Of a stretch of 64,000 nt of DNA, positions 41,182 through 50,188 are shown one piece after another (the stretch's first letter is position 1; each line of letters opens with the position of its first letter). The notes under the pieces were generated by a model. The model ran no database searches. It saw nothing but the letters and a program-made list of their open reading frames with translations, and was not told where the DNA came from. This stretch comes from Gaiellasilicea sp963730405 (lineage in GTDB: Bacteria; Actinomycetota; Thermoleophilia; Gaiellales; Gaiellaceae). The stretch covers positions 124,001 through 188,000 of the forward strand of contig CAVSRW010000002.1 in NCBI GenBank assembly GCA_963730405.1. The letters are read 5' to 3'. The translations under genes were made by a program, and so were the position numbers.

Positions 41182-42576
41182 CTAGAAGCCGCGGTTCGGG
41201 AGCACGAGCCGGAAGCGGCTCCCCTTGCCGACCTCGCTCTGGAGCTCGATCCTGCCGCCGAGTGCAATCGCGAGCTCGCGGGCGATCGGGAGCCCGAGCC
41301 CGGTGCCGCGGCCGTCGGTCGACCAGAACGGCCGGAAGATCCGCTCGCGCGCGTCGGCATCGATCCCGGGGCCTGTGTCGGCCACGTCGACCGTCACCGT
41401 CCCGTTGCTGCTCTGCAGCTCGAGGTCGATCCGGCCGCCGTCGGGCGTCCAGCGGAACGCGTTCGAGAGCAGGTTGGAGATGATCTGAAGGACGCGGTCG
41501 CCGTCCGACACGATCACGGGTGCGCCGTCCGACTCGGACGTGTACTCGATCCCGCGCTGGCGCGCCTCCTCGGAGAAGGTCGAGTACGCGCGCTCGAGCA
41601 ACCGTCCCATGTCGACCTCTTCGGTGAGAACGGTGAAGCGGTGCGCGTCCAGCTTCGCGAGGTCGAGTACGTCGCCGACCAGGCGGCCGAGCCGCTCTGC
41701 CTCGTCGGAGACGATCAGGAGGGACGCGTCGATCGACTCCGGATCGGTGACCACGCCTTCGCGCAGCGCGGCGACGTGGCCGCGGATCGCGGTCAACGGC
41801 GTGCGCAGCTCGTGCGAGACCGACATCAGGAAGTTGCGCTCGCGCTCCTCCGCCTCGGCGAGCCGCGCGGTCATCTCGCGGAAGCGGTTGGCAAGGTGGC
41901 CGATCTCGCCGCCGCCCGGCACGTGCGGCACCTCGACGTCGTAGCGGCCCTTCGACACCTCGTCCGCGGCGGCGGAGAGCGCGAGGACGGGCTTCGTGAT
42001 CCGCGCGGAGAGATAGAACGCGAGCCCGCCGACGACGACGAGGGCGACGAGGAACGCCAGCCCGAGCCTGGAGAGCAGGGTCAGCCACGTCTCGCGCAGC
42101 TCGGCCTTCGGCTTCGCCACGATCAGGTACGAGAACGTGACGCCGTTGTCGCCGCCGAGCCGGATCGGATAGGCGGCCGCGAGGAACGTGCGGTCCTCGC
42201 CCGGCGGGTCGAACTCGAACGTCTCGATCCGCCCGGACAGCTGGTGCGGCACCTGCTTCTGCGTCAGTCGGGTCAGGCCCGAGTCCTCACCCAGAGTGGG
42301 CGAGGCGAGCACGACCTCGTACAGCCGGTCACCGGTTGCCGCCTCGAGCTTCGCGGCAGCGAACGAGGGCGCGGCCTTGTCCTCGTCGATCGCGTTCACG
42401 GCCCACTCCGCGTAGAGATCCGCCAGGCCGCGAGCCTCCTGCCGCAGCTCCTTCAGCGTCTCGTTCCGGGTGTAGTCCTGGAAGAGCCGGAGCGCGATCA
42501 GGCTCGTGACGAGCCCGGAGAGCGCGATCCCCGCCAGGAAGAGCGCCGGCAGGCGAAAGCGCAGGGAGTTGAGCAT
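41182..42576 (-). CDS. Two-component sensor histidine kinase
   Basis: The 464-residue protein has two membrane segments (about 10-30 and 170-190) around an extracytoplasmic sensor, then HAMP (ARITKPVLALSAAADEVSKGRYDVEV). The dimerisation helix follows with the phosphorylated His in FLMSVSHELRTPLTAIRGH. The ATPase domain shows N (LLSNAFRWTPDGG), G1 (DTGPGID), F and G2 (GTGLGLPIARELA) boxes. It is the last gene of an operon with a response regulator and a secreted protein. The ATG at 42576 fits a TGATG junction with that regulator. Confidence 0.95.
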   Translation of the reverse strand: MLNSLRFRLPALFLAGIALSGLVTSLIALRLFQDYTRNETLKELRQEARGLADLYAEWAVNAIDEDKAAPSFAAAKLEAATGDRLYEVVLASPTLGEDSGLTRLTQKQVPHQLSGRIETFEFDPPGEDRTFLAAAYPIRLGGDNGVTFSYLIVAKPKAELRETWLTLLSRLGLAFLVALVVVGGLAFYLSARITKPVLALSAAADEVSKGRYDVEVPHVPGGGEIGHLANRFREMTARLAEAEERERNFLMSVSHELRTPLTAIRGHVAALREGVVTDPESIDASLLIVSDEAERLGRLVGDVLDLAKLDAHRFTVLTEEVDMGRLLERAYSTFSEEARQRGIEYTSESDGAPVIVSDGDRVLQIISNLLSNAFRWTPDGGRIDLELQSSNGTVTVDVADTGPGIDADARERIFRPFWSTDGRGTGLGLPIARELAIALGGRIELQSEVGKGSRFRLVLPNRGF

Positions 42577-43297
42577 CAGCGCTTGCGTCTACCGCGGCCG
42601 GTGCGGGGGCGCGCTCGGGGCCGACCTTGTAGCCGACGCCCCACACCGTCACGATCGGCGAAGCGTCGCCGAGCTTGCGGCGCAGCTGCCGGACGTGCAC
42701 GTCGACGGTTCGCGTGTCGCCCGCGAACGTGTAGCCCCAGACGCGCTCGAGCAGCTGGTCGCGCGTGAGCACGAGACCGCGGTGGTCGAGCAGCTCCCAG
42801 AGCAGGTCGAACTCCTTCGGGGCGAGCTGGATCTCCTCGTCGCCGACCTTGACCTCGCGGCGGCCGGCGTTGATGACGAGGTCGCCGTGCCGCAGCTCCT
42901 CCTCCACGTCGCGCCGGCGCTCGGGCGCCGAGCGGCGGAGGACGCTCTTGACGCGGGCGACGAGCTCGCGCGGGTTGAAGGGCTTCGTCAGGTAGTCGTC
43001 GGCGCCGACCTCCAGCCCGATGATCTTGTCCACGTCCTCGTCGCGGGCGGTCAGCATCAGGATCGGCACGTCCGAGGTCTTGCGGACGCGTCGGCAGATC
43101 TCGATCCCGTCCAGGTCGGGGAGCATCAGATCGAGGATGATCAGCGCCGGCGGCTCGGCGGCGACCTGCGTCAGCGCAGCGCTGCCGGTGGTGACGGCGC
43201 GGACGTCGTAGCCCGCGTTCTTGAGGTACAACGAGACGAACGACGCGATCGACGCCTCGTCCTCGACGATCAGGACGGTCTGCGCGCCGGCGGCCAT
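42576..43297 (-). CDS. OmpR/PhoB-family response regulator (3' end frame uncertain)
   Basis: The receiver is canonical: acidic pair VEDE, phosphoacceptor in LIILDLMLPDLDG, Thr in MLTARDE and Lys in YLTKPFNP. The winged helix follows (LAPKEFDLLWELLDHRGLVLTRDQLLERVWGY, then VTVWGVGYKVGPE). After GPERAPAP the frame as read continues for 83 codons into the kinase gene. Adding one base in the CCCCC run near 42614 instead gives a short basic tail and a TGA at 42578-42576, overlapping the kinase ATG. That end is used here. The partner kinase is downstream. Confidence 0.92.
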
Positions 43298-43818
43298 CAG
43301 CCCGAGCTCGAGTCGCTCTTGTCGGGCCGCTCCGGAGCACCGAGACGGAAGCGGACGCCGGGCTCGGGCAGCAACTCGCAGCTGGCGCGGCTCTTGCTGC
43401 AGTCGGCGCCGTTGAGCGAGTAGACGCCGGGCTCGATCGTGTCCCCCTCGATGAAGCCGGTGCCCTTGCCGACGACCGAGAGGTCGATCCCGCGGCCCTG
43501 GATCGAGATCCGGAAGCCGCCGCCGATCACGCGGAAACGGAGCCCTGCGCCGCGGTAGCGGATGCTGCCGTCGGCGAGGAAGAGGTCGGGCTGGTCGGCG
43601 CCGGTGACGACCGGGAAGTTGGCGTCGCCGGGGTTCTTGTCGAAGACGACGATCGTGCCGCGATCGAGCCGGCCGATGACGCCGCCGCGGGCGTCGAGAC
43701 TCACTTTGCCGCGGCCGTCCTCGACCGAGAGCGTTCCCTCGCCGGCGTCCACCGCCGAAACGGCGGCGACGGGCACCAGAAGCGCGAGCAGCGCCAGGCA
43801 GAGAGACGTTTTCCGCAT
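43297..43818 (-). CDS. Secreted protein of unknown function upstream of the two-component genes
   Basis: The 173-residue protein has a signal peptide (TSLCLALLALLVPVAAVSAVDA) and a beta-rich body with many Gly, such as GRGKVSLDARGGVIGRLDRGTIVVFD and LRFRVIGGGFRISIQGRGIDLSVVG. Two cysteines near the end (ADCSKSRASCELL) may form a disulfide. No family is recognised. ATG at 43818 lies seven bases after GATACT. Its stop overlaps the response regulator start (TGATG). A role in the signal sensed by the kinase is inferred from the operon alone. Confidence 0.75.
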   Translation of the reverse strand: MRKTSLCLALLALLVPVAAVSAVDAGEGTLSVEDGRGKVSLDARGGVIGRLDRGTIVVFDKNPGDANFPVVTGADQPDLFLADGSIRYRGAGLRFRVIGGGFRISIQGRGIDLSVVGKGTGFIEGDTIEPGVYSLNGADCSKSRASCELLPEPGVRFRLGAPERPDKSDSSSG

Positions 43819-43862
43819 GGATCGCAGTATCCGCACGGTGAGTGTGCCGACGGTCAGGTTCA

Positions 43863-43879
43863 TGTAAGGAAATTGTAAG
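43863..43879. promoter_or_regulatory. Direct repeat, likely OmpR/PhoB-type binding site
   Basis: TGTAAG occurs twice with an 11-nt period (43863-43868 and 43874-43879), about 45-60 nt upstream of the secreted-protein gene and 39-55 nt upstream of the divergent antiporter. Tandem 6-7 nt half-sites at 11-nt spacing are the known layout for this regulator family. The operon's own regulator is the obvious candidate. Confidence 0.5.
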
Positions 43880-43904
43880 CAGCCCGGCACGCTCCGCATA
43901 GCCC

Positions 43905-43910
43905 TAGATT
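43905..43910 (+). promoter_or_regulatory. -10 box of the antiporter gene, leaderless promoter
   Basis: TAGATT, seven bases before the ATG at 43918. Confidence 0.5.
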
Positions 43911-43917
43911 TACCCGG

Positions 43918-45127
43918 ATGAGCGAGATCTCAGACTTCGGCGTCATCGTGCTGATCGTCGCCGCCGGGGTCTCGCTCGCGCTCCTCGGGCGGGCGATCAC
44001 GGAGCGGCTGGCGATTCCGAGCGCGGCGCTCTTCCTCGTCGCGGCCGCCGCGGCGTCGGACCTGTTCCCCGAGCTCGGGGACTCGATCACGTTCGTGACC
44101 GTCGAGCGGATCGGGGTCGTCGCCCTGATCGTGATCCTCTTCGACGGCGGACTCGACATCGGCTGGCGCCGCTTCCGCGCGGCGGCGGTGCCGATCCTGT
44201 CGCTGGGGATTCTGGGAACGTTCGCGTCCGCCGCACTGATCGCCGCGGCCGCCCACTACCTGTTCGATCTCTCGTGGATCACGAGCGGCCTGATCGGCGC
44301 CGCCCTCGCCCCCACGGATCCGGCCGTGACCTTCTCCGTCCTCGGCGGCCGCGAGATCCGCGGGCGCACCGGGACGATCCTCAAGGGCGAGTCGGGCGCC
44401 AACGACCCCGTCGGGATCGCGCTGATGATCGGGATGATCGAGCTCGCGACGACGGACGACGGCACCTTCTGGACGGTGGTGGAGGAGTTCGCGATCGAGA
44501 TGGTCGGCGGCGTCGCCGTCGGCGCGGTCGGCGCCGCACTGCTCGTGCCGCTCGTGCGCCGCATGCGGCTCCCCTCCCCGGCCCTCTACCCGCTGTGGAT
44601 GCTCGCTGCCGCAGGCCTCGTCTACGGCGCTGCGACGCTCGTCCACGGCTCCGGCTTCCTCGCCGTCTTCGTCGCCGGAATCCTGCTCGGCGACCGGCCG
44701 CTGCCCCACAGGCGGGAGGTGGACGGGCTTCCTCTCCTCGCTCGGCAGCCTCGCGGAGATCGCGATGTTCGTCGCGCTCGGCCTGACGATCGACCTGACG
44801 GAGCTCTTCGAGACCGACGCGTGGATCGAGGGGCTCGTGCTGGCTGCACTGCTGGCGTTCCTGATCCGCCCACTCGTCGTCGGCGCGCTGCTCCTGCCGG
44901 TCCGGCTCGATCGAGGCGAGCGGCTGTTCGTGATGTGGAGCGGGCTGAAGGGAGCGGTGCCGATCCTGCTCGCGTCGCTCGCGATCATCGGCGGCGTCGA
45001 CGACGGTCAGGAGATCTACGGGATCGTCTTCGTCGTCGTCCTCTTCTCGGTGCTCGTCCAGGGATCGCTCGTGCCGGTCGTCGCCGAGCGGCTCGGCGTG
45101 CCGATGGAACGTCAGTCCGAGTCGTAG
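43918..45127 (+). CDS. CPA1-family sodium/proton antiporter, reading frame broken near 44728
   Basis: Both halves match the family. The first has FDGGLDIGWRRFRAAAVPIL, AALAPTDPAVTFSVLGG and KGESGANDPVGIALMIG, the ion-site region. The second has FLSSLGSLAEIAMFVALGLTIDL, SGLKGAVPILLAS and YGIVFVVVLFSVLVQG. The frame changes where gacgggcttcc has one G too many. The intact protein would have about 402 residues with no TrkA-C tail, unlike the antiporter at 33824. Leaderless start at 43918. It overlaps the next gene by 16 nt, tail to tail. Confidence 0.85.
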
Positions 45128-45972
45128 GTGTAGAAGCCGCGGCCGGACTTGCGCCCGAGCAGTCCGGCGTTCCGCATCGCGACGAGTCGCGGCGGAGGCG
45201 CCATCCGCGGCTCGCGCGTCTTCTCGTAGAGCGCTTCCGACGCGTGGACGTGCACGTCGATCCCGACGAGGTCGACGAGGGTGCACGGCCCCATCGGCCA
45301 GCCGGCACCGTTGCGCATCCCGGTATCGAGGTCCTCCGGTGTCACCCGCGCCTCGTCGAGGACGCGGATGCAGTCGTTCAGGAGCGGGATCAGGACGCGG
45401 TTGACGACGAAGCCGGGGGTGTCGTGGCAGCGGATCGGCGTCTTCCCGATCCGCCCGCCGAACGCGAACGCCGTCTCGAAGGGCTCGTCCTCGGTCAGCT
45501 CGGCGCGGACGATCTCGACGAGCGGCATCAGCGGCGCCGGGTTGAAGAAGTGCATGCCGACGACGCGGCCGGGCTTCGAGGTGGCGGCGGCGATCTCGGT
45601 CACCGAGAGCGCGGACGTGTTCGTCGCGAGCACCGCGTCGGGCCTGCAGATGCGGTCGAGCTCGGCGAAGAGCTCCTGCTTCGGGCCGAGCTCCTCGACG
45701 ATCGCCTCGATCACGAGGTCGCAGTCCGCGAAGTCCTCCAGCTCGGTCGTGAGCGTGAGCCGGCCGACCGCCTCGTCGCGGGCAGCCTGCTCCAGCTGCC
45801 CTTTCTCGACCTTGCGGGTCAGGAAATGCCCGATCCGGCCGTGTGCCTTCTCGGCGAGCTCGAGCGTCACCTCACGGCCGACCGTCGGCACGCCCGCCTC
45901 GACGCAGAGCTGCGCGATTCCGGCGCCCATGGCGCCGAGGCCGACGACCCCGACTCTCCGGATCTCCGCCAT
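45112..45972 (-). CDS. 3-hydroxyacyl-CoA (3-hydroxybutyryl-CoA) dehydrogenase
   Basis: The enzyme oxidises 3-hydroxyacyl-CoA with NAD(P). The 286-residue protein has the Rossmann motif VGVVGLGAMGAGIAQLCVEAG, NTSALSVTEIA and VVGMHFFNPAPLMPLVEIV, with the catalytic His. The C-terminal domain has DTPGFVVNRVLIP and ENDGAGWPMGPCTL-like sequence. The length suits single-domain enzymes such as Hbd or PaaH. Its partner in beta-oxidation or butanoate metabolism is probably the thiolase at 47451. ATG at 45972 lies nine bases after TAGGAT. Confidence 0.93.
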   Translation of the reverse strand: MAEIRRVGVVGLGAMGAGIAQLCVEAGVPTVGREVTLELAEKAHGRIGHFLTRKVEKGQLEQAARDEAVGRLTLTTELEDFADCDLVIEAIVEELGPKQELFAELDRICRPDAVLATNTSALSVTEIAAATSKPGRVVGMHFFNPAPLMPLVEIVRAELTEDEPFETAFAFGGRIGKTPIRCHDTPGFVVNRVLIPLLNDCIRVLDEARVTPEDLDTGMRNGAGWPMGPCTLVDLVGIDVHVHASEALYEKTREPRMAPPPRLVAMRNAGLLGRKSGRGFYTYDSD

Positions 45973-45997
45973 CGGCGGCCGATCCTACAGACGGGTG

Positions 45998-46093
45998 CTA
46001 CAGCCGGCGGTCGTCGAGCCGCGAGTCGGCGCCGTACCGAACGGCCAGTGGGCCGACGGCGACGATGAAGAGAAGAACGATCACGTAGGTCAT
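45998..46093 (-). CDS. 31-residue single-pass membrane protein
   Basis: An ATG at 46093 opens a short frame that reads MTYVIVLLFIVAVGPLAVRY and then GADSRLDDRRL. One hydrophobic helix is followed by a GADSR box and a charged tail. Short actinobacterial proteins with the same helix-GADSR layout exist, from memory, with no known function. Base use fits coding, and GATCAT lies six bases before the ATG, a loose leaderless box. It lies between the dehydrogenase (same strand) and lysR (divergent). Confidence 0.6.
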   Translation of the reverse strand: MTYVIVLLFIVAVGPLAVRYGADSRLDDRRL

Positions 46094-46117
46094 GCCCACA
46101 TGATCGGCAACTTGCGC

Positions 46118-46131
46118 GATTAGGGCAAATC
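46118..46131. promoter_or_regulatory. Short dyad upstream of lysR
   Basis: GATT and AATC face each other across six bases, between lysR and the 31-residue gene. LysR-type proteins bind such T-N11-A dyads, so it is a candidate autoregulatory site. The arms are only four bases, so chance is possible. Confidence 0.3.
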
Positions 46132-46137
46132 GAGGTA

Positions 46138-47093
46138 ATGTTCGATTCGATCATGGAACCTGATCGTTGGCTCGGGGTCGAGGTGCGCCATTTCGCGGCG
46201 CTCGAGGCGGTCGCGCGCGAGGGCTCGTTCGGCCGCGCGGCGGCGTCGCTCGGCTACACGCAGTCGGCGATCAGCCAGCAGATCCAGACACTCGAGCGTC
46301 TCGTCGGCGAGCGCCTGCTCGAGCGGCCGGCGGCCCGCGGGCCGTCTCGCTCACCGAGGCGGGCAGGGTGCTGCTGCGCCACGCGGAGGCGATCGTCGCC
46401 CGCCTGCAGGCGGCCCAGGCCGACATGGCGGCGCTCGCGCAGGGCCACGGCGGCCGGCTCCGGGTCGGCACGTTCCAGAGCGTCGGCGCGCGCGTCCTTC
46501 CGGACGTGATGCGCCGCTTCGTCGCGGGGTGGCCGCAGGTCGAGCTCGAGCTGCGCGAGTCCCCCTCCGACGAGGAGCTGCTCCGGCTCGTCGAGCGCGG
46601 CGAGCTCGACCTCGCGTTCGCGATGCCGCCGCTCCTCGACGGGCCGTTCGAGTCGGTCGAGCTGCTCCGCGACCCCTACGTGATGCTCGTCCCGGCCGAG
46701 CACGAGCTCGCCTCACTGCCCCGCGCGAGCCTCGCCGACCTCGGTGACCTGACCCTGATCGGCAACCGGGCCTGTCGGAGCACCTCGCTCGCCGAGGACG
46801 AGCTGACGCAGCGCGGCGTCAGCGTCGACGTCGCCTTCCGGTCCGACGACAACGGGACCGTCCAGGGCCTCGTCGGCGCGGGGTTCGGGGCGGCGCTGGT
46901 GCCGCTGCTCACCGTCGACCGGAACGACGACCGCGTCCGCGTGCTCGAGCTCGACCCGGAGATCCCGCACCGCCGCATCTCGCTCGCGTGGCACCGCGAC
47001 CGCCACCGCTCCCCGGCCGCCCGCGCCTTCGCGGAGGTCGCCGCCGCGGTGTGCGCCGACGTGGCGGAGCGGTTGGCTCCTACGCCCGTCTAG
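46138..47093 (+). CDS. LysR-family transcriptional regulator, reading frame broken near 46335
   Basis: The N-terminal helix-turn-helix is clear: VRHFAALEAVAREGSFGRAAASLGYTQSAISQQIQTLERLVGERLLER. The frame then shifts where ccggcggcc probably lost one G. The next frame continues RAVSLTEAGRVLLRHAEAIVARL and the full LysR substrate domain (LRVGTFQSVGARVLPDVMRRF to GAGFGAALVPLLTVDR). A protein of about 318 residues is expected. ATG at 46153 is an alternative start. Effector and targets are unknown; the divergent neighbour is the 31-residue gene. Confidence 0.88.
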
Positions 47094-47454
47094 CAATCGC
47101 GGCACGCGCTGCTTCGAACCGCTCCTCGTCGAGTCGGATGTACGAGTGACGCCAGATCGAGCTCGGGAAGATCCCGACCTCCTCGGCCGGGATCGAGCGG
47201 TCGAGGTCGTCGAGCGCGACGAGCGGGCAGATCCCGAACGACCAGCGCCAGCGTTCGCGCTCCGGATCCGCCTCCGGATCCGACGTCACCTCGACGACGG
47301 CGAAGACCGCCTGCCAGACGCTGGCGTAACAGATCGCGAGATCGCCCTTCGCCACCGTCGGCCGCCGCGTCGACGCGTGCCGCTCCAGCGTGAAGCCGGT
47401 CGCGGGCAGCGGCCGGTCGCCGCGGCCCCGGACGAGCAGCCAGCGCTGCGTCAG
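47080..47454 (-). CDS. EVE / PUA-like domain protein, possible CTG start
   Basis: The 124-residue protein begins near TQRWLLVRGRGDRPLPATGF and has KGDLAICYASVWQAVFAVVEV and RWRWSFGICPLVAL. This layout suits the EVE branch of the PUA fold, which binds modified bases or RNA. No ATG, GTG or TTG is available before the domain. A CTG at 47454 sits in a CTGA overlap with the thiolase stop, the same four-base junction used elsewhere in the window. Either CTG is the start or one base is missing. It is convergent with lysR, overlapping by 14 nt. Confidence 0.6.
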   Translation of the reverse strand: MTQRWLLVRGRGDRPLPATGFTLERHASTRRPTVAKGDLAICYASVWQAVFAVVEVTSDPEADPERERWRWSFGICPLVALDDLDRSIPAEEVGIFPSSIWRHSYIRLDEERFEAARAAIARRA

Positions 47455-48602
47455 ATGCGCTCGATCACGGCCGCGATCGCCTGGCCGAAACCGATGCACA
47501 TGCAGGCGATCCCGTAGCGCGCGTCGCGGCGCTCGAGCTCGTTCAGGAGGGTCGCGGTCACCCGGGCGCCCGTCGCGCCGAGCGGGTGGCCGAGCGAGAT
47601 GCCGCCGCCGTTCGGGTTGATGTCCTCGAAACGGTCCTCGAGCCCCGCATCGTGGGCGAACTGGAGCACGACCGAGGCGAACGCCTCGTTGACCTCGACC
47701 ACGGCGATGTCGTCCCAGGTCAGGCCTGCCTTCGCCAGCGCCTTCCGGCACGCCTCCGGGTTGCCGTGCAGCATCCGATAGGGGTCGACGCCGGAGAGGC
47801 CGAACGAGACGAAGCGGGCGCGCGGCTCGAGCCCGAGGCGCGAGGCGGCGCTCTCGCTCGTGACGAGCACCGCGGCGGCCCCGTCGACGATCTGGCTCGA
47901 GTTCCCTGCCGTGACCACGCCGTCGGGCAGGAAGGCCGGCTGCAGCGAGGCGAGCTTCTCGGCCGATGTGTCGCGCCGCGGCGCCTCGTCGACGGCGAAG
48001 AGGACGGCGGCGCCGGCCGCCCCCACCTCGACCGGGACGATCTCGTTCTCGAAGCGGCCCTCGTCGATCGCCGCGATCGCGCGGCGGTGCGACTCGAGCG
48101 AATACGCGTCCAGGGACTCGCGGGAGAGGTTCCACTCGGAGGCGACGGCCTCGGCCGAGATCCCCTGCGGGACGATCTGCCAGCGCTCGTGCAGCTTCTC
48201 GGAGAGGTCGCCGCCGTTCGAGCCCATCGGGACGCGCGACATCATCTCGACGCCGGCGGAGACGACGACGTCGAGCTGACCAGCCCAGATCGCGGTCGCA
48301 GCGTTGAAGTTCGTCTGCAGCGAGGAGCCGCACTGCCGGTCGACCGTCGTCCCGCAGACCGTCTCGGGCCAGCCGGCCACCATCGGCGCCATCCGGCCGA
48401 TGTTCCAGCCCTGCTCGCCGATCTGGGTCACGCAGCCCATCTGGACGTCCTCGACCTCGGCCGGATCGAGGTCGTGGCGGCCGACGAGACCGTTCAGCAC
48501 CTGACCCGCGAGCTCGTCGCCCCGCGTCGCCGCGAGCGAGCCGTTCCGGCGCCCGATCGGGCTGCGAACGGCGTCGACTATGTAGGCGTCGCTGCGCGTC
48601 AC
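47451..48602 (-). CDS. Acetyl-CoA acyltransferase (thiolase)
   Basis: Thiolase cleaves or condenses acyl-CoA. The 383-residue protein has the nucleophile C91 in DRQCGSS, the base in NPNGGGISLGHPLGATG and the second Cys in CMCIGFGQA. The sequence is closer to the degradative type (EC 2.3.1.16) than to biosynthetic forms, but this is not firm. GTG at 48602 lies six bases after TACATT, so it is leaderless. It can work with the hydroxyacyl-CoA dehydrogenase at 45112. Confidence 0.93.
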   Translation of the reverse strand: MTRSDAYIVDAVRSPIGRRNGSLAATRGDELAGQVLNGLVGRHDLDPAEVEDVQMGCVTQIGEQGWNIGRMAPMVAGWPETVCGTTVDRQCGSSLQTNFNAATAIWAGQLDVVVSAGVEMMSRVPMGSNGGDLSEKLHERWQIVPQGISAEAVASEWNLSRESLDAYSLESHRRAIAAIDEGRFENEIVPVEVGAAGAAVLFAVDEAPRRDTSAEKLASLQPAFLPDGVVTAGNSSQIVDGAAAVLVTSESAASRLGLEPRARFVSFGLSGVDPYRMLHGNPEACRKALAKAGLTWDDIAVVEVNEAFASVVLQFAHDAGLEDRFEDINPNGGGISLGHPLGATGARVTATLLNELERRDARYGIACMCIGFGQAIAAVIERI

Positions 48603-48608
48603 GCTGCG

Positions 48609-48614
48609 AATGTA
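48609..48614 (-). promoter_or_regulatory. -10 box of the thiolase gene, leaderless promoter
   Basis: TACATT on the minus strand, six bases before the GTG at 48602. The divergent sugar dehydrogenase gene has TAGGCT at 48620-48625, nine bases before its own GTG. Confidence 0.5.
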
Positions 48615-48634
48615 GCGCGTAGGCTGCGGTCGAG

Positions 48635-50188
48635 GTGCGCACGCTCGCCGCCGCCGCGTTCACCGCCGCCGCCGCGCTTACCATCGCGGCTCCTGCTACC
48701 GCCGTGCCGCAGCTCGTCCGAATCGCGACGGCCACGGAGCCTGTTCACATCGCCGCCGCCCCGGGCGACTCGTCGGGTCTCTACATCGTTGAGAAGGCGG
48801 GCAACGTCCGTGTCCTCCGGGATGGCGTCCTGCAGCCGGTGCCGTTCCTGCAGCTCTCGGGCCTCTTCGCCGAGGGTGAGGGCGGCCTGCTCTCGATCGC
48901 CTTCGCCCCCGACTATGCGACCTCCGGTCTCGTCTACACGTACACGAGCACCGCCGACCTCCAGATCGAGATCGCCGAGTTCCGGCGTTCCGCCGCCGAT
49001 CCGAACCGCGCCGACCCTGCCACCAGGCGACTCGTGCTCCGCATCCCGCATCCCGGCCACACGAACCACTGGGGCGGCCAGCTCCAGTTCGGGCCTGACG
49101 GCTTCCTCTACGCTGGGACCGGTGACGGCGGCGGCGGCAACGACCCCGCCGAGAACGCCGAGAACCTCGGCAGCCTGCTCGGCAAGCTGCTCCGCATCGA
49201 CCCGCGCGGCGGTGAGCCCTATGCGATCCCGCCGGGCAATCCCTTCGTTGGTGTCGCGGGCGTGCAGCCGGAGATCTGGGCCTTCGGTCTCCGCAACCCG
49301 TGGCGCTTCTCATTCGACCGCGCGACCGGCGATCTCGCTCTCGCCGACGTCGGCCAGGGCGCCTGGGAGGAGGTCGACTTCGCGCCTCGCGGGCAGGGCG
49401 CGGGGGCGTTCTACGGCTGGGATGCCTTCGAGGGGACGGTGCGGATCCCGTCGGAGCCGCTGCCCGGCACCCCTCATGTGCCGCCGGTGCTCGTGCGGCC
49501 GCACTCGGAGGGCGACTGCTCGATCACGGGCGGCTACGTCGTCCGCGCGCCCGATCTGCCTTCACTCGCCGGGAGGTACGTACACGCGGACTTCTGCGTC
49601 GGCGTCGTGCGGTCGGCGCTGTTGCAGTTGGGCACGGCGCAGGGCGACGCTCCGATCGGGGTGACCGTCACCAACCCGTCGAGCTTCGGCGAGGACCTGG
49701 GCGGCTGCGTCTACGTCGTCTCGCTCCAGGGCGGCGTCTTCCGGCTGACCGAGAGCCCGGCTCCCGTCGTGCCGTGCGCGACGCCACCGCCCCCGCCTCC
49801 CACGCCAGCCCCCTCCCCACCTGCGACGGCGTCTCCCGCGCCGGCGCCGGCTGACACGACACCGCCCGAGACGACGATCGAGCGCGGCCCCGCGGCGCGC
49901 ACGACGAACCGGCGCGTGACGATCGTCGCGGCGGCATCGGAGCAGGCGCGCTTCGAGTGCAGTCTGGATGGCAGCCCGTTTGCCCCGTGCGCGACTCCGT
50001 TTGCAACGCCGCCGCTTACAGAGGGGCCGCATCGCCTCGACCTAAGGGCCGTCGACGCGGCCGGAAACGTGGAGCCCTCAGCCGGCCTCGTGGGTCGTGG
50101 CGCGTGGATCTCGACCCGCTGCGCCGTTGGGACACGGAGGTGCTGCTCGGCCGGCTTGCCCGTGCGGTGCGCTCCGGGCGACGCATAG
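48635..50188 (+). CDS. Secreted PQQ-type sugar dehydrogenase-like beta-propeller
   Basis: The 517-residue protein has a signal peptide, then the six-bladed propeller of soluble aldose dehydrogenases (Asd/YliI type): LYIVEKAGNVRVLRDG, EGGLLSIAFAPDY, HWGGQLQFGPDGFLYAGTGDGGGG and ALADVGQGAWEEVDF. It may bind PQQ. From about residue 400 a Pro-rich linker leads to an Ig-like FECSLDGSPFAPC domain, common on actinobacterial exported proteins. After SAGLVGRG the sequence looks disordered and stops at 50188. Coding-like sequence resumes in the same frame and runs to 50386, so the 3' end may hold indels. Confidence 0.8.
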   Translation: MRTLAAAAFTAAAALTIAAPATAVPQLVRIATATEPVHIAAAPGDSSGLYIVEKAGNVRVLRDGVLQPVPFLQLSGLFAEGEGGLLSIAFAPDYATSGLVYTYTSTADLQIEIAEFRRSAADPNRADPATRRLVLRIPHPGHTNHWGGQLQFGPDGFLYAGTGDGGGGNDPAENAENLGSLLGKLLRIDPRGGEPYAIPPGNPFVGVAGVQPEIWAFGLRNPWRFSFDRATGDLALADVGQGAWEEVDFAPRGQGAGAFYGWDAFEGTVRIPSEPLPGTPHVPPVLVRPHSEGDCSITGGYVVRAPDLPSLAGRYVHADFCVGVVRSALLQLGTAQGDAPIGVTVTNPSSFGEDLGGCVYVVSLQGGVFRLTESPAPVVPCATPPPPPPTPAPSPPATASPAPAPADTTPPETTIERGPAARTTNRRVTIVAAASEQARFECSLDGSPFAPCATPFATPPLTEGPHRLDLRAVDAAGNVEPSAGLVGRGAWISTRCAVGTRRCCSAGLPVRCAPGDA

